Assembly: GCF_013248905.1 (NCBI RefSeq)
Contig: NZ_JABRVS010000001.1
Location: 372,001-436,000, forward strand
Reading direction: 5' to 3'
DNA: 64,000 nucleotides
Origin: Shewanella sp. VB17
GTDB taxonomy: Bacteria > Pseudomonadota > Gammaproteobacteria > Enterobacterales > Shewanellaceae
Shown piece by piece: positions 16,797 to 25,713 of the stretch. How positions within the stretch are numbered: position 1 is the stretch's first letter; each line of letters opens with the position of its first letter. A model generated the notes under the pieces. That model did no database searches and was not told the DNA's origin. It saw only the letters and a program-made list of their open reading frames with translations. A program made the position numbers and the translations under genes.

Positions 16797-17504
16797 AATA
16801 AAATGTTGTTTAATAGATCGGTTGCGTAATGCTGCTTACATTACCACGGCACCTGCTTAACATCAAAAGGCTAAATTGATATTAATGACTTAACATTGTT
16901 TATATTTGATTAGTAAACCTAACATTAAATCATTAGATTATTTATTTGCCGTCAATAATTAAATAAATATAAAACCTTTTTAGGTGTCGTTTCGCTGTGT
17001 TTCTATAAGCGGTAGGGTTACGGTTTTTTATGTTGATAAGTCACCATGTTAAAGGTGATGTTTAAGTGTCTGAGTCGGTATCAGAAGCAGAGATCATCAT
17101 CTTAAAAGAAGCGTAGAATAGCGGGAAAAAGTTCCGTTTTAGGCAAAGATCTCATATTCTTCTGTTGGGTCTTTCTTGTTTTTAATTTATTTACCGCTTT
17201 CACACTTTTTTCACACTCACCCCTTTAATCTGGCATTCGCTACAGGAGATTTAAATTGTCATATAAGGTATATAAGCTTTTAGGACTAATTCGTATGGAT
17301 TGAATCTGGGCGAGAGTGATTTGCTATCAAGGTTCTACGTCATAACTAGACTAAAGTGTATTTTCAATTTGAGCCCGCTCTACCATAGGTAAAGAACACT
17401 GAGTAGTTAAAGGACGATTAGTCATAAGGATGTCAATTTTTGATAACGCAAGGCTAGGTATATCCTAAAGTGGATATGTTGCAACTTGTACTTTTGGAGA
17501 ATCA
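16797..17504. other. 708-base divergent intergenic region (lpxL-like / PAP2)
   Basis: No gene is supported. It contains promoter DNA for both flanking genes and the tandem octamer at 17199-17217. Such a long spacer suggests complex control or a lost gene, but no recognisable coding remnant was found. Confidence 0.5.
17199..17217. promoter_or_regulatory. Tandem TTCACACT octamers, possible OmpR-type regulator site
   Basis: TTCACACT occurs at 17199-17206 and 17210-17217, an 11-base period or one helical turn. Tandem direct repeats with this period are the usual binding format for OmpR/PhoB-family regulators. The site lies about 290 bases before the PAP2 gene. Which regulator would bind is unknown. 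Confidence 0.35.
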
Positions 17505-18362
17505 ATGGCTTTTTTATTACAAGACGTTACGCGTAGGCTTAAAACGCCACCACACACAATAACTCGGCTTAGTGAGTTAGAAGGCAGTGGATTTCAATTG
17601 CTGCTATTGATGATGTTTATTCTGCATGTGTTAACGATTAACGAAGCGTCAAATCTACATATCTTCAATACTATCAATGGTTTTAGTACCAGTATTCCTG
17701 CTTGGTTGCAGGCTAGTGTGACGAATATGGGCGATGGCGTTACCTTAGGTGCAATGGTGCTATGTTATCTTGTTTTTCGTCCTAAATTAACGGGCAGAGT
17801 GGTTGTCGCGGCTTTGTTAAGTTTAATTGTTGTACCACTTCTTAAGCAATACTTCGATGCTCCCAGACCTGCTGTAATACTCGATTACCTTAATGTTATT
17901 GGCAAAGTTAGACATGAACATAGCTTCCCTTCAGGCCATGCTGCTACTTCGTTTCTATTAGCCGGTATTATATTTTTATCAACGAGTAAATCTTGGGTAA
18001 AATGCTCCGCTGTTATCGTTGCCACTGTTGTTGCCAGCTCTCGCATCATGGTCGGGGCACACTGGCCTGAAGATGTGGTAATGGGGGCCTTTGTGGGACT
18101 TTTATGTGCTTATGGTGCTGTAAAAATGATGCCACTAATTGCAATGTCAGATCCTATTAGAATTAAGCTCTACTTAGTGTTATTTACAGTAATAGTGTTA
18201 AGTGAGTTTAAAAATGGTGATAATTATCCTGAGTATTGGCAGGTGCAAGCTGTACGATGGGTTTTTATTCTTTTGTCTGGGCTGCTTATTGTGCGCTTTT
18301 GGATGCGAAACAAACCAAAAGCAAATTCATTAAAATCTTCAAGTGAAAATCTAGCGAGCTAA
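17505..18362 (+). CDS. PAP2-superfamily membrane phosphatase
   Basis: The 285-residue protein has about six membrane segments and the three acid-phosphatase motifs: KQYFDAPRP (KX6RP), PSGHA and SRIMVGAHWPEDV (SRX5HX3D). These are complete, so it should be active on a lipid phosphate such as undecaprenyl or lysophosphatidyl phosphates, or lipid A. Divergence from an lpxL-like gene suggests an envelope lipid role, but the substrate is not determined. ATG 17505 has GGAG 6-9 bases upstream. Confidence 0.87.
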   Translation: MAFLLQDVTRRLKTPPHTITRLSELEGSGFQLLLLMMFILHVLTINEASNLHIFNTINGFSTSIPAWLQASVTNMGDGVTLGAMVLCYLVFRPKLTGRVVVAALLSLIVVPLLKQYFDAPRPAVILDYLNVIGKVRHEHSFPSGHAATSFLLAGIIFLSTSKSWVKCSAVIVATVVASSRIMVGAHWPEDVVMGAFVGLLCAYGAVKMMPLIAMSDPIRIKLYLVLFTVIVLSEFKNGDNYPEYWQVQAVRWVFILLSGLLIVRFWMRNKPKANSLKSSSENLAS

Positions 18363-18380
18363 ATCATATTGGTATGAATT

Positions 18381-18415
18381 GGGGCTGTGATTTTAATATT
18401 CTACGTCGCAGCCCC
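18381..18415. repeat. Long-stem hairpin between the PAP2 and DUF4097-like genes
   Basis: GGGGCTGTGA (18381-18390) pairs with TCGCAGCCCC (18406-18415), ten base pairs with one G-U, over a 15-base loop. It sits between two converging genes and may act as a terminator stem, although no T run follows. Confidence 0.5.
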
Positions 18416-18503
18416 TGTATGTAGAGGGATAATATTGTAGCTAGTTGTTCAAATAGCTACAAATTTGGAGTGTGTCGATCTGAGATACGATTTAGCAACG
18501 TTG

Positions 18504-19259
18504 TTATTGCATACTTATTTTACCATCTATATGATTAAAAGTGAGGTTGCCAGAACCCGCTTCAATGATTTTTAAACCTTTAGTGTTAACCACACTAATA
18601 CTACCAGAGCCGTCATCTATGGTGACGAGACCTTGAACGTCCTCAATAATGAGACTGCCAGATCCATCATTAATGGTGACATCACCGTTAATCCGTACCA
18701 TTTTTACTGATCCTGATCCATCGTTTAATATGATCTGTCCATCAACATCAGAGAGTGTAATGGAGCCTGATCCGTCTTCAATATTGATGTTTTTACCTCC
18801 GTTAATATCTATGCTACCTGATCCATCTTTAAGCTTGATGTTAGCGTTCGAACCCTGAATGTTAATCTTGCCAGAACCATCATGTATATCCATGTTCATA
18901 TTGGCAGGCACTTTGACAATAAGGTTGATATAAGGCGAGTTCCCGTGGGTATTATGCTTGTCAAAATTGGCGATTAACTGCGCTGAATGGCCATTTTTCT
19001 CAAGTGTGAGGATAGGATCTATCCCTACATAGGTATAGATATCAGCTTCGAGTTTTATGTGAGATAAGCCAGTAATGCCTTGTATCTCTAAAGCCCCAGC
19101 TCCAGTTTCTGCCATTAGTGCATGAAGACTATCACTATCCAATGTGAGTGATTGATGGCTGTGCTCAGTGGGAGAATGGGTTGCGGCGTTAACGTTAATC
19201 ATGTAGCAAGATAAGAGTAAGGCGGTGAGGCTCGTGAGGATAATGGGCCGTAGTATCAT
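18504..19259 (-). CDS. Exported DUF4097-like beta-repeat protein with DGSGS repeats
   Basis: The 251-residue product has a signal peptide (about residues 1-25, ending NVNAA). The C-terminal half consists of seven repeats of about 18 residues, each opening with DGSG or AGSG followed by a strand (DGSGSIDI, DGSGSITL, DGSGSVKM, DGSGSLII, DGSGSISV, AGSGNLTF). This is the stacking pattern of DUF4097 and related right-handed beta-solenoid proteins. No catalytic motif or anchor was found, so it is probably periplasmic or surface-exposed. The function is unknown; the repeats may bind a ligand or cation. Confidence 0.75.
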   Translation of the reverse strand: MILRPIILTSLTALLLSCYMINVNAATHSPTEHSHQSLTLDSDSLHALMAETGAGALEIQGITGLSHIKLEADIYTYVGIDPILTLEKNGHSAQLIANFDKHNTHGNSPYINLIVKVPANMNMDIHDGSGKINIQGSNANIKLKDGSGSIDINGGKNINIEDGSGSITLSDVDGQIILNDGSGSVKMVRINGDVTINDGSGSLIIEDVQGLVTIDDGSGSISVVNTKGLKIIEAGSGNLTFNHIDGKISMQ

Positions 19260-19457
19260 GTGATTAAGTCCTTTTTAAATATCAGTTTTCTTACATAGTC
19301 AAAAATTGACATTATATTTTTATTACTATGTTTTATAAGAGTTATTTTATTTTTTGTTTCGTTCTGTTAGTTTAAGTGGCGATGAGGTTGGGGGTCTGAC
19401 TAATGAGTCGGTGATTTCCCCACAGGACATAAAATAACAAATAAATAGGTTTAAGCA

Positions 19458-20255
19458 ATGGATTACTTAGAGACAAACAAAAGTGCATGGGATAAACGCA
19501 CGAAAATACATGTTGGTTCGAAGTTTTATGATGTTGAGGCTTTTCTTGATGGAAGCTGTTCATTAATGGAAATAGAGCGCGCTGAGCTTGACGTAAAAGG
19601 TAAAAGTTTACTGCATCTACAGTGCCACTTTGGACTTGATAGCTTATCTTGGGTTAGAGAAGGCGCTCAGGTGACAGGGATTGATCTTTCTTCTGTGGCT
19701 ATCGAACAGGCACAAGATTTGGCGCAGCGCAGCGAGCTTGAAGCCGAGTTTATTTGCAGCGATGTTTACTCTGTTACTGAAAAGTTGAATCGTCAATTTG
19801 ATATTGTGTTTACTTCATATGGCGTTATTTGCTGGTTACCGGATTTAACCCGCTGGGCACACGTTATCAGTGATAATTTAAAGCCCGGTGGTGAGTTTTA
19901 TATGGCGGAATTTCATCCTTTAGAAGCCATATTTGGTGGCTATAATTATTTTTCTCAAGCGGAGCCTGATATCGATGAAGAGGCGACGTATACCGAAAAC
20001 TGCACCGGAGAAAAAGAGACGGTCGTCACTTGGCCGCATCCAATCAGCGAGGTATTGAACGCGCTTATTGTTGCAGGACTCGAGATTAAGATGTATAACG
20101 AGTTCGATTTTAGTCCCTATGATGCATTTGCCGATTTGCAGCAAGAAATGGTGACAGATCAACAAGGTAATGAGCATGCCCGTTACGTGCTAATGCATAA
20201 TGCGCAGCGTGTGCCGTTAGTTTATTCAATATCTGCTAAAAAAGTTTCAAGCTAA
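19458..20255 (+). CDS. Class I SAM-dependent methyltransferase
   Basis: The 265-residue protein has the SAM-binding motif I as LLHLQCHFGLDSLSW, an acidic residue at the end of strand 2 (VTGIDLSS), then FICSDVYSV and FDIVFTSYGVICWLPDL. The variant LQCHFGLD instead of ExGxGxG is found in a recognisable group of class I methyltransferases. It is cytosolic, and the substrate is unknown. It stands alone, with a gene-free region of 480 bases after it. Confidence 0.82.
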   Translation: MDYLETNKSAWDKRTKIHVGSKFYDVEAFLDGSCSLMEIERAELDVKGKSLLHLQCHFGLDSLSWVREGAQVTGIDLSSVAIEQAQDLAQRSELEAEFICSDVYSVTEKLNRQFDIVFTSYGVICWLPDLTRWAHVISDNLKPGGEFYMAEFHPLEAIFGGYNYFSQAEPDIDEEATYTENCTGEKETVVTWPHPISEVLNALIVAGLEIKMYNEFDFSPYDAFADLQQEMVTDQQGNEHARYVLMHNAQRVPLVYSISAKKVSS

Positions 20256-20474
20256 AATAGTTCATATAACAAAGCCTGCTTGTTAATATTAGGATAATCA
20301 GAGTGATAGTTGGTATCAGCGTCTCTTACGCCAGTCGTGTCATCTCCGCTTTATCCAGCTATCCTACGGGGCTCTGAAACCAGCATCTTGAAATAGCGCC
20401 TCATGAATTAGCGCTTGGTTGGACAAGAGGTTTTTCAAACGCTGTTGTTTTTTTGGGGAGAGTTTGTATCTTAA

Positions 20475-20494
20475 TTAACCTGAGCTCGGGTTAA
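20475..20494. repeat. Palindromic element, left copy
   Basis: TTAACCTGAGCTCGGGTTAA is a near-perfect palindrome (18 of 20 positions self-complementary). Its reverse complement matches the element at 20688-20707 at 18 of 20 positions. Confidence 0.6.
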
Positions 20495-20680
20495 GCAGTG
20501 CCGCTTAATATCGCTATTTTGGCCCCTATCTTTGTTGTGCTTTCTAGTAATAGCCAGCTATTACGTACGAAATCCCGCCTTGATATCGACAAAAATGTCG
20601 GCATTAAGCAAGTGGGTGGATGAATAATAACCAGGTGGAGTTTAACTTGTTGATTTTAAGTAAAAAATCAAACGTATTTA

Positions 20681-20714
20681 ACACTCGTTATCCCGAGTTC
20701 AGGTTAATGAGTGT
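20681..20714. repeat. Palindromic element, right copy, with longer arms
   Basis: The core TTATCCCGAGTTCAGGTTAA (20688-20707) is flanked by ACACTC and GAGTGT, making an imperfect 34-base palindrome. It ends 21 bases before the TTG start of the phosphopantetheinyl transferase, so it lies in the promoter or leader of that gene. Confidence 0.6.
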
Positions 20715-20735
20715 TGTCATAAGGGAATTTGCTCT

Positions 20736-21443
20736 TTGAAATTAAAAGATAACCCATTTTTATATAATGAAAAGCTTATCGGATTTCCTGATTTACACAA
20801 ACTGAGTGTGGTGCATTACTCTTTCAATTTGGAGCATTATCATCGAGTGTTCTTTGAACATTTCGCTATAGTATGCCCAGCGTCAATTTCAGGCTCTGTT
20901 ATTAAACGCCAAGCAGAGTTCTTAGCGGGAAGGTTTTGTGCCGCGCAAGCCTTACTTATAAAATCAGCCACCAATACTCATATCTCTATTGGCAAGAATA
21001 GAGCGCCAGTGTGGCCAATAGGTTTTATCGGCTCAATTACCCATAGCCGAAATATTGCTATGGCTGCAGTGGCGAGGGTAGATGAATACCAGTATGTCGG
21101 TCTGGATGTTGAAGACATGATGTCAGCTGAATTAGCCTTATCCATTTCTGCAAGCATTATTCAAGATAAAGAGTTCGATTTGTTACACAATAGTGGATTA
21201 GATTTTTCTCTTGGCTTAACCATTGCCTTTTCAATGAAAGAAGCGTTATTCAAGGCGTTATACCCAAGTGTGGGAGAATATTTTGATTTTCATGCTGCAG
21301 AATTAATCGACATAAATCTCGCTAATAATCATGTTTCCATGCGATTACTTGAAAACTTGTCTACTCGGTTTAGCAAAGGCAAGGTTTTTAATGGCTATAT
21401 AGATCACAATGAAGATTGTGTTACCTCGCTGATTTGTGGTTGA
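20736..21443 (+). CDS. 4'-phosphopantetheinyl transferase (EntD/Sfp superfamily)
   Basis: The 235-residue protein has the signature segments of the superfamily: SITHSRNIAMAAVA, GLDVEDMMS (metal-binding Asp and Glu) and FSMKEALFKALYP (WxxKEAxxK variant with Phe for Trp). It transfers phosphopantetheine from CoA to carrier-protein domains. No synthase genes are nearby, so the acceptor (polyunsaturated fatty acid synthase, siderophore synthetase or ACP) is unknown. The start is TTG with AAGGGA about 11 bases upstream; no in-frame ATG offers a full domain. Confidence 0.85.
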   Translation: MKLKDNPFLYNEKLIGFPDLHKLSVVHYSFNLEHYHRVFFEHFAIVCPASISGSVIKRQAEFLAGRFCAAQALLIKSATNTHISIGKNRAPVWPIGFIGSITHSRNIAMAAVARVDEYQYVGLDVEDMMSAELALSISASIIQDKEFDLLHNSGLDFSLGLTIAFSMKEALFKALYPSVGEYFDFHAAELIDINLANNHVSMRLLENLSTRFSKGKVFNGYIDHNEDCVTSLICG

Positions 21444-21445
21444 AC

Positions 21446-21468
21446 TTTCCGCCTTGGTAAGGCGGAAA
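21446..21468. terminator. Bidirectional terminator between the PPTase gene and gspN
   Basis: TTTCCGCCTT (21446-21455) pairs perfectly with AAGGCGGAAA (21459-21468) over a 3-base loop, with A/T-rich edges. It sits between two converging transcription units and probably ends the whole gsp operon. Confidence 0.8.
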
Positions 21469-21475
21469 TTCCTAT

Positions 21476-22234
21476 TTATAAAGGGATTATCCCTTGATAC
21501 TTAATAGGGTAATAACCATTGCTGTCTTTCTTACCTAAAAAGGTAAGCGCTTTTTTAAGATCGTCAGGTTGAGAAGCCGTTTCTTTTATTTTGGCTGAAA
21601 TGACGACATTTTTTTCAGCTTGCAGTAGCACGCTGCCATTGAAACCCAGTTGATTCATTTCTTCATTAGATCTTATTTCAACATTACCATCGATACACGC
21701 TAAGGCTAACTCGATATCACCTAATGGATAATGACCAAACTGGTTTTTTACCCGAACAGCATTGAGAAAAAGCTTACCATCTAATTGTTCACACCAAGGT
21801 AGACCTTGTTGCAAGGTACCGATAAACACACTCAACTCACCTGCAATTTCGGTGCGAAAAGGCAAACGAGTCTCACCCAATAGAAAACGACTTGGCGCAT
21901 CAAACTTTAACCCTTCAGCATCAATACCCGACATCGATAAAGTGACTAAGCCTTTACCATTAACAGGGGAAGTAGGGTTTCCGATGACAAGATCTAACGT
22001 TACTTTACCTAAAAGTAAGCCCCAAGGACTTAATTGCCATTGAACCTGATCTATTTGTCGTTGCCCAATACTGACAGATTCAATTTTTCCAGACCAGATA
22101 CTGCCAGAAACACCACTAATATTCATATTAGTGGGCAGTGGAGCCAGCTTAACGGCAATATCAGCTGGTAAGAGTACAAGCATAAAAGTTAGGTAAACAA
22201 GCACACCTAATATTATTTTTTTGGTTAAATTCAC
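21476..22234 (-). CDS. gspN: Type II secretion protein N
   Basis: The 252-residue product is the last gene of the gsp operon. It has one N-terminal membrane segment (about 5-27, LGVLVYLTFMLVLLPADIAVKL), then the GspN pattern VSGSIWSGKI and VQWQLSPWGLLLGKVTLDL. GspN is an accessory component present in only some type II systems and is homologous to the beta-rich PulN group; its role is poorly defined. It starts 46 bases after gspM. Confidence 0.88.
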   Translation of the reverse strand: MNLTKKIILGVLVYLTFMLVLLPADIAVKLAPLPTNMNISGVSGSIWSGKIESVSIGQRQIDQVQWQLSPWGLLLGKVTLDLVIGNPTSPVNGKGLVTLSMSGIDAEGLKFDAPSRFLLGETRLPFRTEIAGELSVFIGTLQQGLPWCEQLDGKLFLNAVRVKNQFGHYPLGDIELALACIDGNVEIRSNEEMNQLGFNGSVLLQAEKNVVISAKIKETASQPDDLKKALTFLGKKDSNGYYPIKYQGIIPL

Positions 22235-22280
22235 TACAACACCTATAAAAATGACGAGTTAACTTGAATCATTAACTAGA

Positions 22281-22757
22281 CTATTGTGAAAGCTGAATGC
22301 GGCGTACTTTAACATATCCCGCGAGATCTGATTCGGCAAGATCGATACTATCTAATGATAAACCTTTGACTTGTATCAACTCATTTAAATAACCCAATAA
22401 CGCATCAAAAGGCACATCGTCCATCCAAATTTGTATCTTATTTGCTTGAGGCTGCATGCGCGTTATTTCAAGACCAAATGCCCCAGCGCTCTGGTTCACA
22501 GCGGCACTTAAACTGCCACTAAAACTAGCCTTACTGCTATTTAGACGTAATCCTTCAATCTGATTTGCCGTTTTTTTAACAAAATTTAAAGTTTTTTGTT
22601 GCGCCTGTAAACCACGTTCAGCCTTCAACTCTGCGTTTACTATCGGGGTCCAGATCCCCCAATACAAGATAGCTAATAACAAAAAAAAGCCACAGGTTCC
22701 AACAAGCTGTTGCTCGCGTAAAATAAGTCCATTCCACCAAACTTTGAGGTTTTCCAT
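22281..22757 (-). CDS. gspM: Type II secretion protein M
   Basis: The 158-residue protein is a bitopic inner-membrane component: a short cytosolic N-terminus with WWNGLILREQQ, one membrane helix (about 17-36), then a periplasmic ferredoxin-like domain ending in a basic tail. GspM pairs with GspL to stabilise the assembly platform. It begins one base after the gspL stop. Length and order fit the family. Confidence 0.9.
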   Translation of the reverse strand: MENLKVWWNGLILREQQLVGTCGFFLLLAILYWGIWTPIVNAELKAERGLQAQQKTLNFVKKTANQIEGLRLNSSKASFSGSLSAAVNQSAGAFGLEITRMQPQANKIQIWMDDVPFDALLGYLNELIQVKGLSLDSIDLAESDLAGYVKVRRIQLSQ

Positions 22758-22758
22758 A

Positions 22759-23958
22759 TTATTTACTCTTCAATGTTAGCGTACTGGTTACTGAGTCTTC
22801 GCCACTATTCATTGCGCCTGAATCGAGTTGATAGGTAGCCGATACAATGGTTTTAAATTGTTCGACTTGAGCATAGTTTTTTGCTGTCACCTGCATTCTC
22901 AATTCATTGCGCGTACTATCAAACCGTAAGCTTGTAGGCTTAAGTGTCGGCACTTGAGTAAAAGCAGGTTCTAACCCTTGCAGCAGACTAAAAAACTCAC
23001 TGCCACCACTATTTCCCTGCATGCTATGTAGCTTTTTTTCCATTTGAGAGCGTAAATTGATAATTCTGGAGCTACCCGGTACAGCTTGCTGATAAATCTT
23101 TTCACTTTCAGCCTTCAATCTTGAATGCTCAGCATTCATTTGAGCAATATTAAGCCCTTTATTTACTAAGCTTAATATCAAAGTCATCGCTATCACAATA
23201 GCTGCATTTCGCCATAAAAATAAATGCTTACTATACTCACGCTTAGGGCTATAAATACCTGATAGCAGGTTCAATGGCGCAGAGATAATCCCCTTTGCTA
23301 ATACTAACATTGGCAGTTCAAGTGCTTGAGGTTTTACATCTGCACCAGTGAACGCTAATTCACTGTGGCCAGCTACTGTCACTAATGTGTCTTGATCCAC
23401 TGGAAGTAATTTGGGTAACACAATATCGAGCCAATCAGATGTAAGGCACACACCCGATCCTGCACCCGTTCTGACTAAATATTCCTGATTAAATTTAATA
23501 GCAGCCCATTGACAGCCATCAAGAGGTAAAGCTAAACAGTCAGGAACTAATTTATTCACTTTTAGACCCGCTTCACTTAACCAACTCATCCACTCTTGCA
23601 TCTGTTGATGTGATACTACCGCAATACTCAATGATTCCCCATCTCGTGGGCCTGGCACAAAATGCAGCTCATCCACATTTTCTGCTAAGGATTCTTCCAG
23701 CATAAAAGGCAGTGCTTGAATTGCCTGACGTTGACCTTTTTCAGGTAATTCAACTGAGGTTAACGTGATCGCTGATGATGGTACTAACACATCGACAACA
23801 CTCTGTTCTGCGCGCTTTGTTAGGCTAGCTAATGCTTCGGCATTTTTTAATTCACCTGAAGCAATAATTTCTTGTTCCTGTTCTGACCAAACGACCCAGT
23901 CACAGGCTTGATCTGAATTTGTCCCTAAGCGAATAAATAATCTCTCACTCACACTCAT
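22759..23958 (-). CDS. gspL: Type II secretion protein L
   Basis: The 399-residue product has a large cytosolic actin-like domain (about 1-245) with ITLTSVELPEKGQRQAIQALPFMLEE, a membrane helix near 250-268 (NAAIVIAMTLILSLVN) and a periplasmic ferredoxin-like domain. GspL recruits the GspE ATPase to the inner-membrane platform. A 40-base gap separates it from gspK. All domains are present at the usual length. Confidence 0.92.
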   Translation of the reverse strand: MSVSERLFIRLGTNSDQACDWVVWSEQEQEIIASGELKNAEALASLTKRAEQSVVDVLVPSSAITLTSVELPEKGQRQAIQALPFMLEESLAENVDELHFVPGPRDGESLSIAVVSHQQMQEWMSWLSEAGLKVNKLVPDCLALPLDGCQWAAIKFNQEYLVRTGAGSGVCLTSDWLDIVLPKLLPVDQDTLVTVAGHSELAFTGADVKPQALELPMLVLAKGIISAPLNLLSGIYSPKREYSKHLFLWRNAAIVIAMTLILSLVNKGLNIAQMNAEHSRLKAESEKIYQQAVPGSSRIINLRSQMEKKLHSMQGNSGGSEFFSLLQGLEPAFTQVPTLKPTSLRFDSTRNELRMQVTAKNYAQVEQFKTIVSATYQLDSGAMNSGEDSVTSTLTLKSK

Positions 23959-23998
23959 TCTCCACCGATCTTATGGCGACTAGCCAATAAGATTGTCA

Positions 23999-25009
23999 TT
24001 ATTTTTGTCCACCAAACTGCCGAGTCAATATATTAAAACTTGAACCTTCTGCTTTAATGACACTCTCTAAACGGAATACTGCGGTATCGACCTTAGCGGC
24101 TGCTTCGAGTCGGAAGTATTTGCTTTTAATAACAAAACTTGAACTTAAGGCTGCATCCTCAGACAATAAATTAGCAACCGACGAGTTTGTTTTAAAATCT
24201 TCAATTTTTTCATAGCCTTCGTCATTTGGACGCTGATTAATCACATTTTCAGCTTCACCCACAGACATTTTGCCATTGAACATGCCGGCTAACAGTGCTG
24301 CTTGTTCAACTTTAATGGTATTGACGTTCAATAACTGCTGGGTATTACCAGGGATGGCACAAATATAGGGTAACAATTTGAGATAAAGGTCCTGAGAATA
24401 CCCGATAACAGCTCTTAACTCACTACGATGACTCATCAAGGTATTCGCTGCGCGATAGGGCACATGACGAGATTCATATTCCGCATCTTCTGCACCAAAT
24501 TGGCTCGAACGAGTGTCCTCATCGAGATAATCTTTCAAGGTGTAAGTCAGCTGTTCTGCTGAAAAATCATCCATTCCTAACGCCACTAACAAGCCCTTAT
24601 ATTGGCGGGCAGCTAATGACAGTTTATCTTGGCCATTGGGATTGTTTTTTTCTTTTTCTGTGTCGCCAACCGCAAGTGAATTAAGATTAAAGCAAGCACG
24701 CATATCACTGATTTTACCGCCAACAACACCATTATCAACATCAAAAACCATATCAGACTGAGCCCAATATTGCTGTAAGTGTACTCGATTGTCATCATCT
24801 TCCAGGTCTTGCTTCAATGCTTTTTTAGTCAGTTCTTCAGCAGCAAGAGCATACCAAAACGCCTGATCATATTGGGCCACATTTAACGTACGACGCATCG
24901 AAAGTTGATTACGACTATTAATATTGGTCGCAATAATTGCCACCATGGCCACGATAAGCAATACCACAATCAGTGCGACTCCTCGCTGCTTATTTGGCAG
25001 CTTACCCAC
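23999..25009 (-). CDS. gspK: Minor pseudopilin GspK
   Basis: The 336-residue protein has a prepilin-type N-terminus, KQRGVALIVVLLIVAMVAIIA, with the leader cleaved after the Gly. GspK is the large tip pseudopilin and lacks the Glu at mature position +5 (Val-Ala-Leu-Ile-Val here), as expected. The body has the long alpha-domain insertion, and NLNSLAVG and NVNTIKVEQAALLAG fit the family. With GspI and GspJ it forms the pseudopilus tip. Its start overlaps the gspJ stop by one base. Confidence 0.92.
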   Translation of the reverse strand: MGKLPNKQRGVALIVVLLIVAMVAIIATNINSRNQLSMRRTLNVAQYDQAFWYALAAEELTKKALKQDLEDDDNRVHLQQYWAQSDMVFDVDNGVVGGKISDMRACFNLNSLAVGDTEKEKNNPNGQDKLSLAARQYKGLLVALGMDDFSAEQLTYTLKDYLDEDTRSSQFGAEDAEYESRHVPYRAANTLMSHRSELRAVIGYSQDLYLKLLPYICAIPGNTQQLLNVNTIKVEQAALLAGMFNGKMSVGEAENVINQRPNDEGYEKIEDFKTNSSVANLLSEDAALSSSFVIKSKYFRLEAAAKVDTAVFRLESVIKAEGSSFNILTRQFGGQK

Positions 25010-25713
25010 TATTTATCTTCCTTATCTGAACCATTTTTGTCCTTGTCATCATCCTTGCTATCGTCGCCGTCCTTACTATCATCATTAGCTGCATCAGCTG
25101 TTGCACCTACAGGAAGTAAAAACTTACGCTGAATTTTACCTAGCCCCTCTAATTCAATCTCCATCGCTATTGCTTTTGGCAATTGAGTGGCATCCACTTT
25201 ATCTTCCCATTTATCCTTAACAAAGAATGTGTATTCCACCGCAAGTACATCACGCATCACGATGGTTTTTATCGGCTCACTGTTAAATTCAGGATCTGGG
25301 TAGGGGTAATACCAACGTTCTAGATTATTTTCTTGAACAACATAGGCGACAGATTGAATACTGCCGCGCGGTAAGATGCCACTAGGGTTTAACCAACCTA
25401 AACGATAAAAAATTAACGCGTCAGATTCCGAATCTACAATATCTGAGCCTATTTGAAAAACATGAGTGCCACGGCCCCCTTCTAATAAACGTGGAGTACG
25501 TGCGACCATTTGCATTAAGTCACGCTCGACAGCACCAAAACCCTGTTGCATCGCCTTGAGCTTATTAGAGAAATCTTTGGTTACTTCATCGTTACGCATC
25601 ACAGTCTGTAGTAGTGCATTAGAAGCTAGACCCAACATGGCAAAAATCGAAATTGCGATCAGCATTTCAAGCAGGGTAAAACCCGCGCCGTTACGCTTCT
25701 GAATTGAATACAT
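25009..25713 (-). CDS. gspJ: Minor pseudopilin GspJ with an acidic C-terminal tail
   Basis: The 234-residue protein opens with the prepilin motif GAGFTLLEMLIAISIFAMLGLA, including E+5. The globular domain ends near residue 206, after which there is a low-complexity tail of about 28 residues made almost only of Asp, Lys, Ser, Gly and Asn (DDSKDGDDSKDDDKDKNG). That tail is unusual for GspJ and would sit near the tip. The start overlaps gspI by 23 bases and the stop overlaps gspK by one base. Confidence 0.9.
   Translation of the reverse strand: MYSIQKRNGAGFTLLEMLIAISIFAMLGLASNALLQTVMRNDEVTKDFSNKLKAMQQGFGAVERDLMQMVARTPRLLEGGRGTHVFQIGSDIVDSESDALIFYRLGWLNPSGILPRGSIQSVAYVVQENNLERWYYPYPDPEFNSEPIKTIVMRDVLAVEYTFFVKDKWEDKVDATQLPKAIAMEIELEGLGKIQRKFLLPVGATADAANDDSKDGDDSKDDDKDKNGSDKEDK

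Larger units (their letters stand above)
20256..20735. other. 480-base gene-free region with palindromic elements
   Basis: No intact gene. It carries a repeat-like string at 20372-20388, two related ~20-base palindromic elements at 20475-20494 and 20688-20707, and the TTG start region of the phosphopantetheinyl transferase. The two palindromes in opposite orientation could be the ends of a small decayed mobile element; this is not proven. Confidence 0.45.

Noticed and set aside
20475..20714. Intact insertion sequence between the two palindromes
   Set aside because: No transposase-like open frame lies between them and no target-site duplication was seen, so at most it is a remnant.
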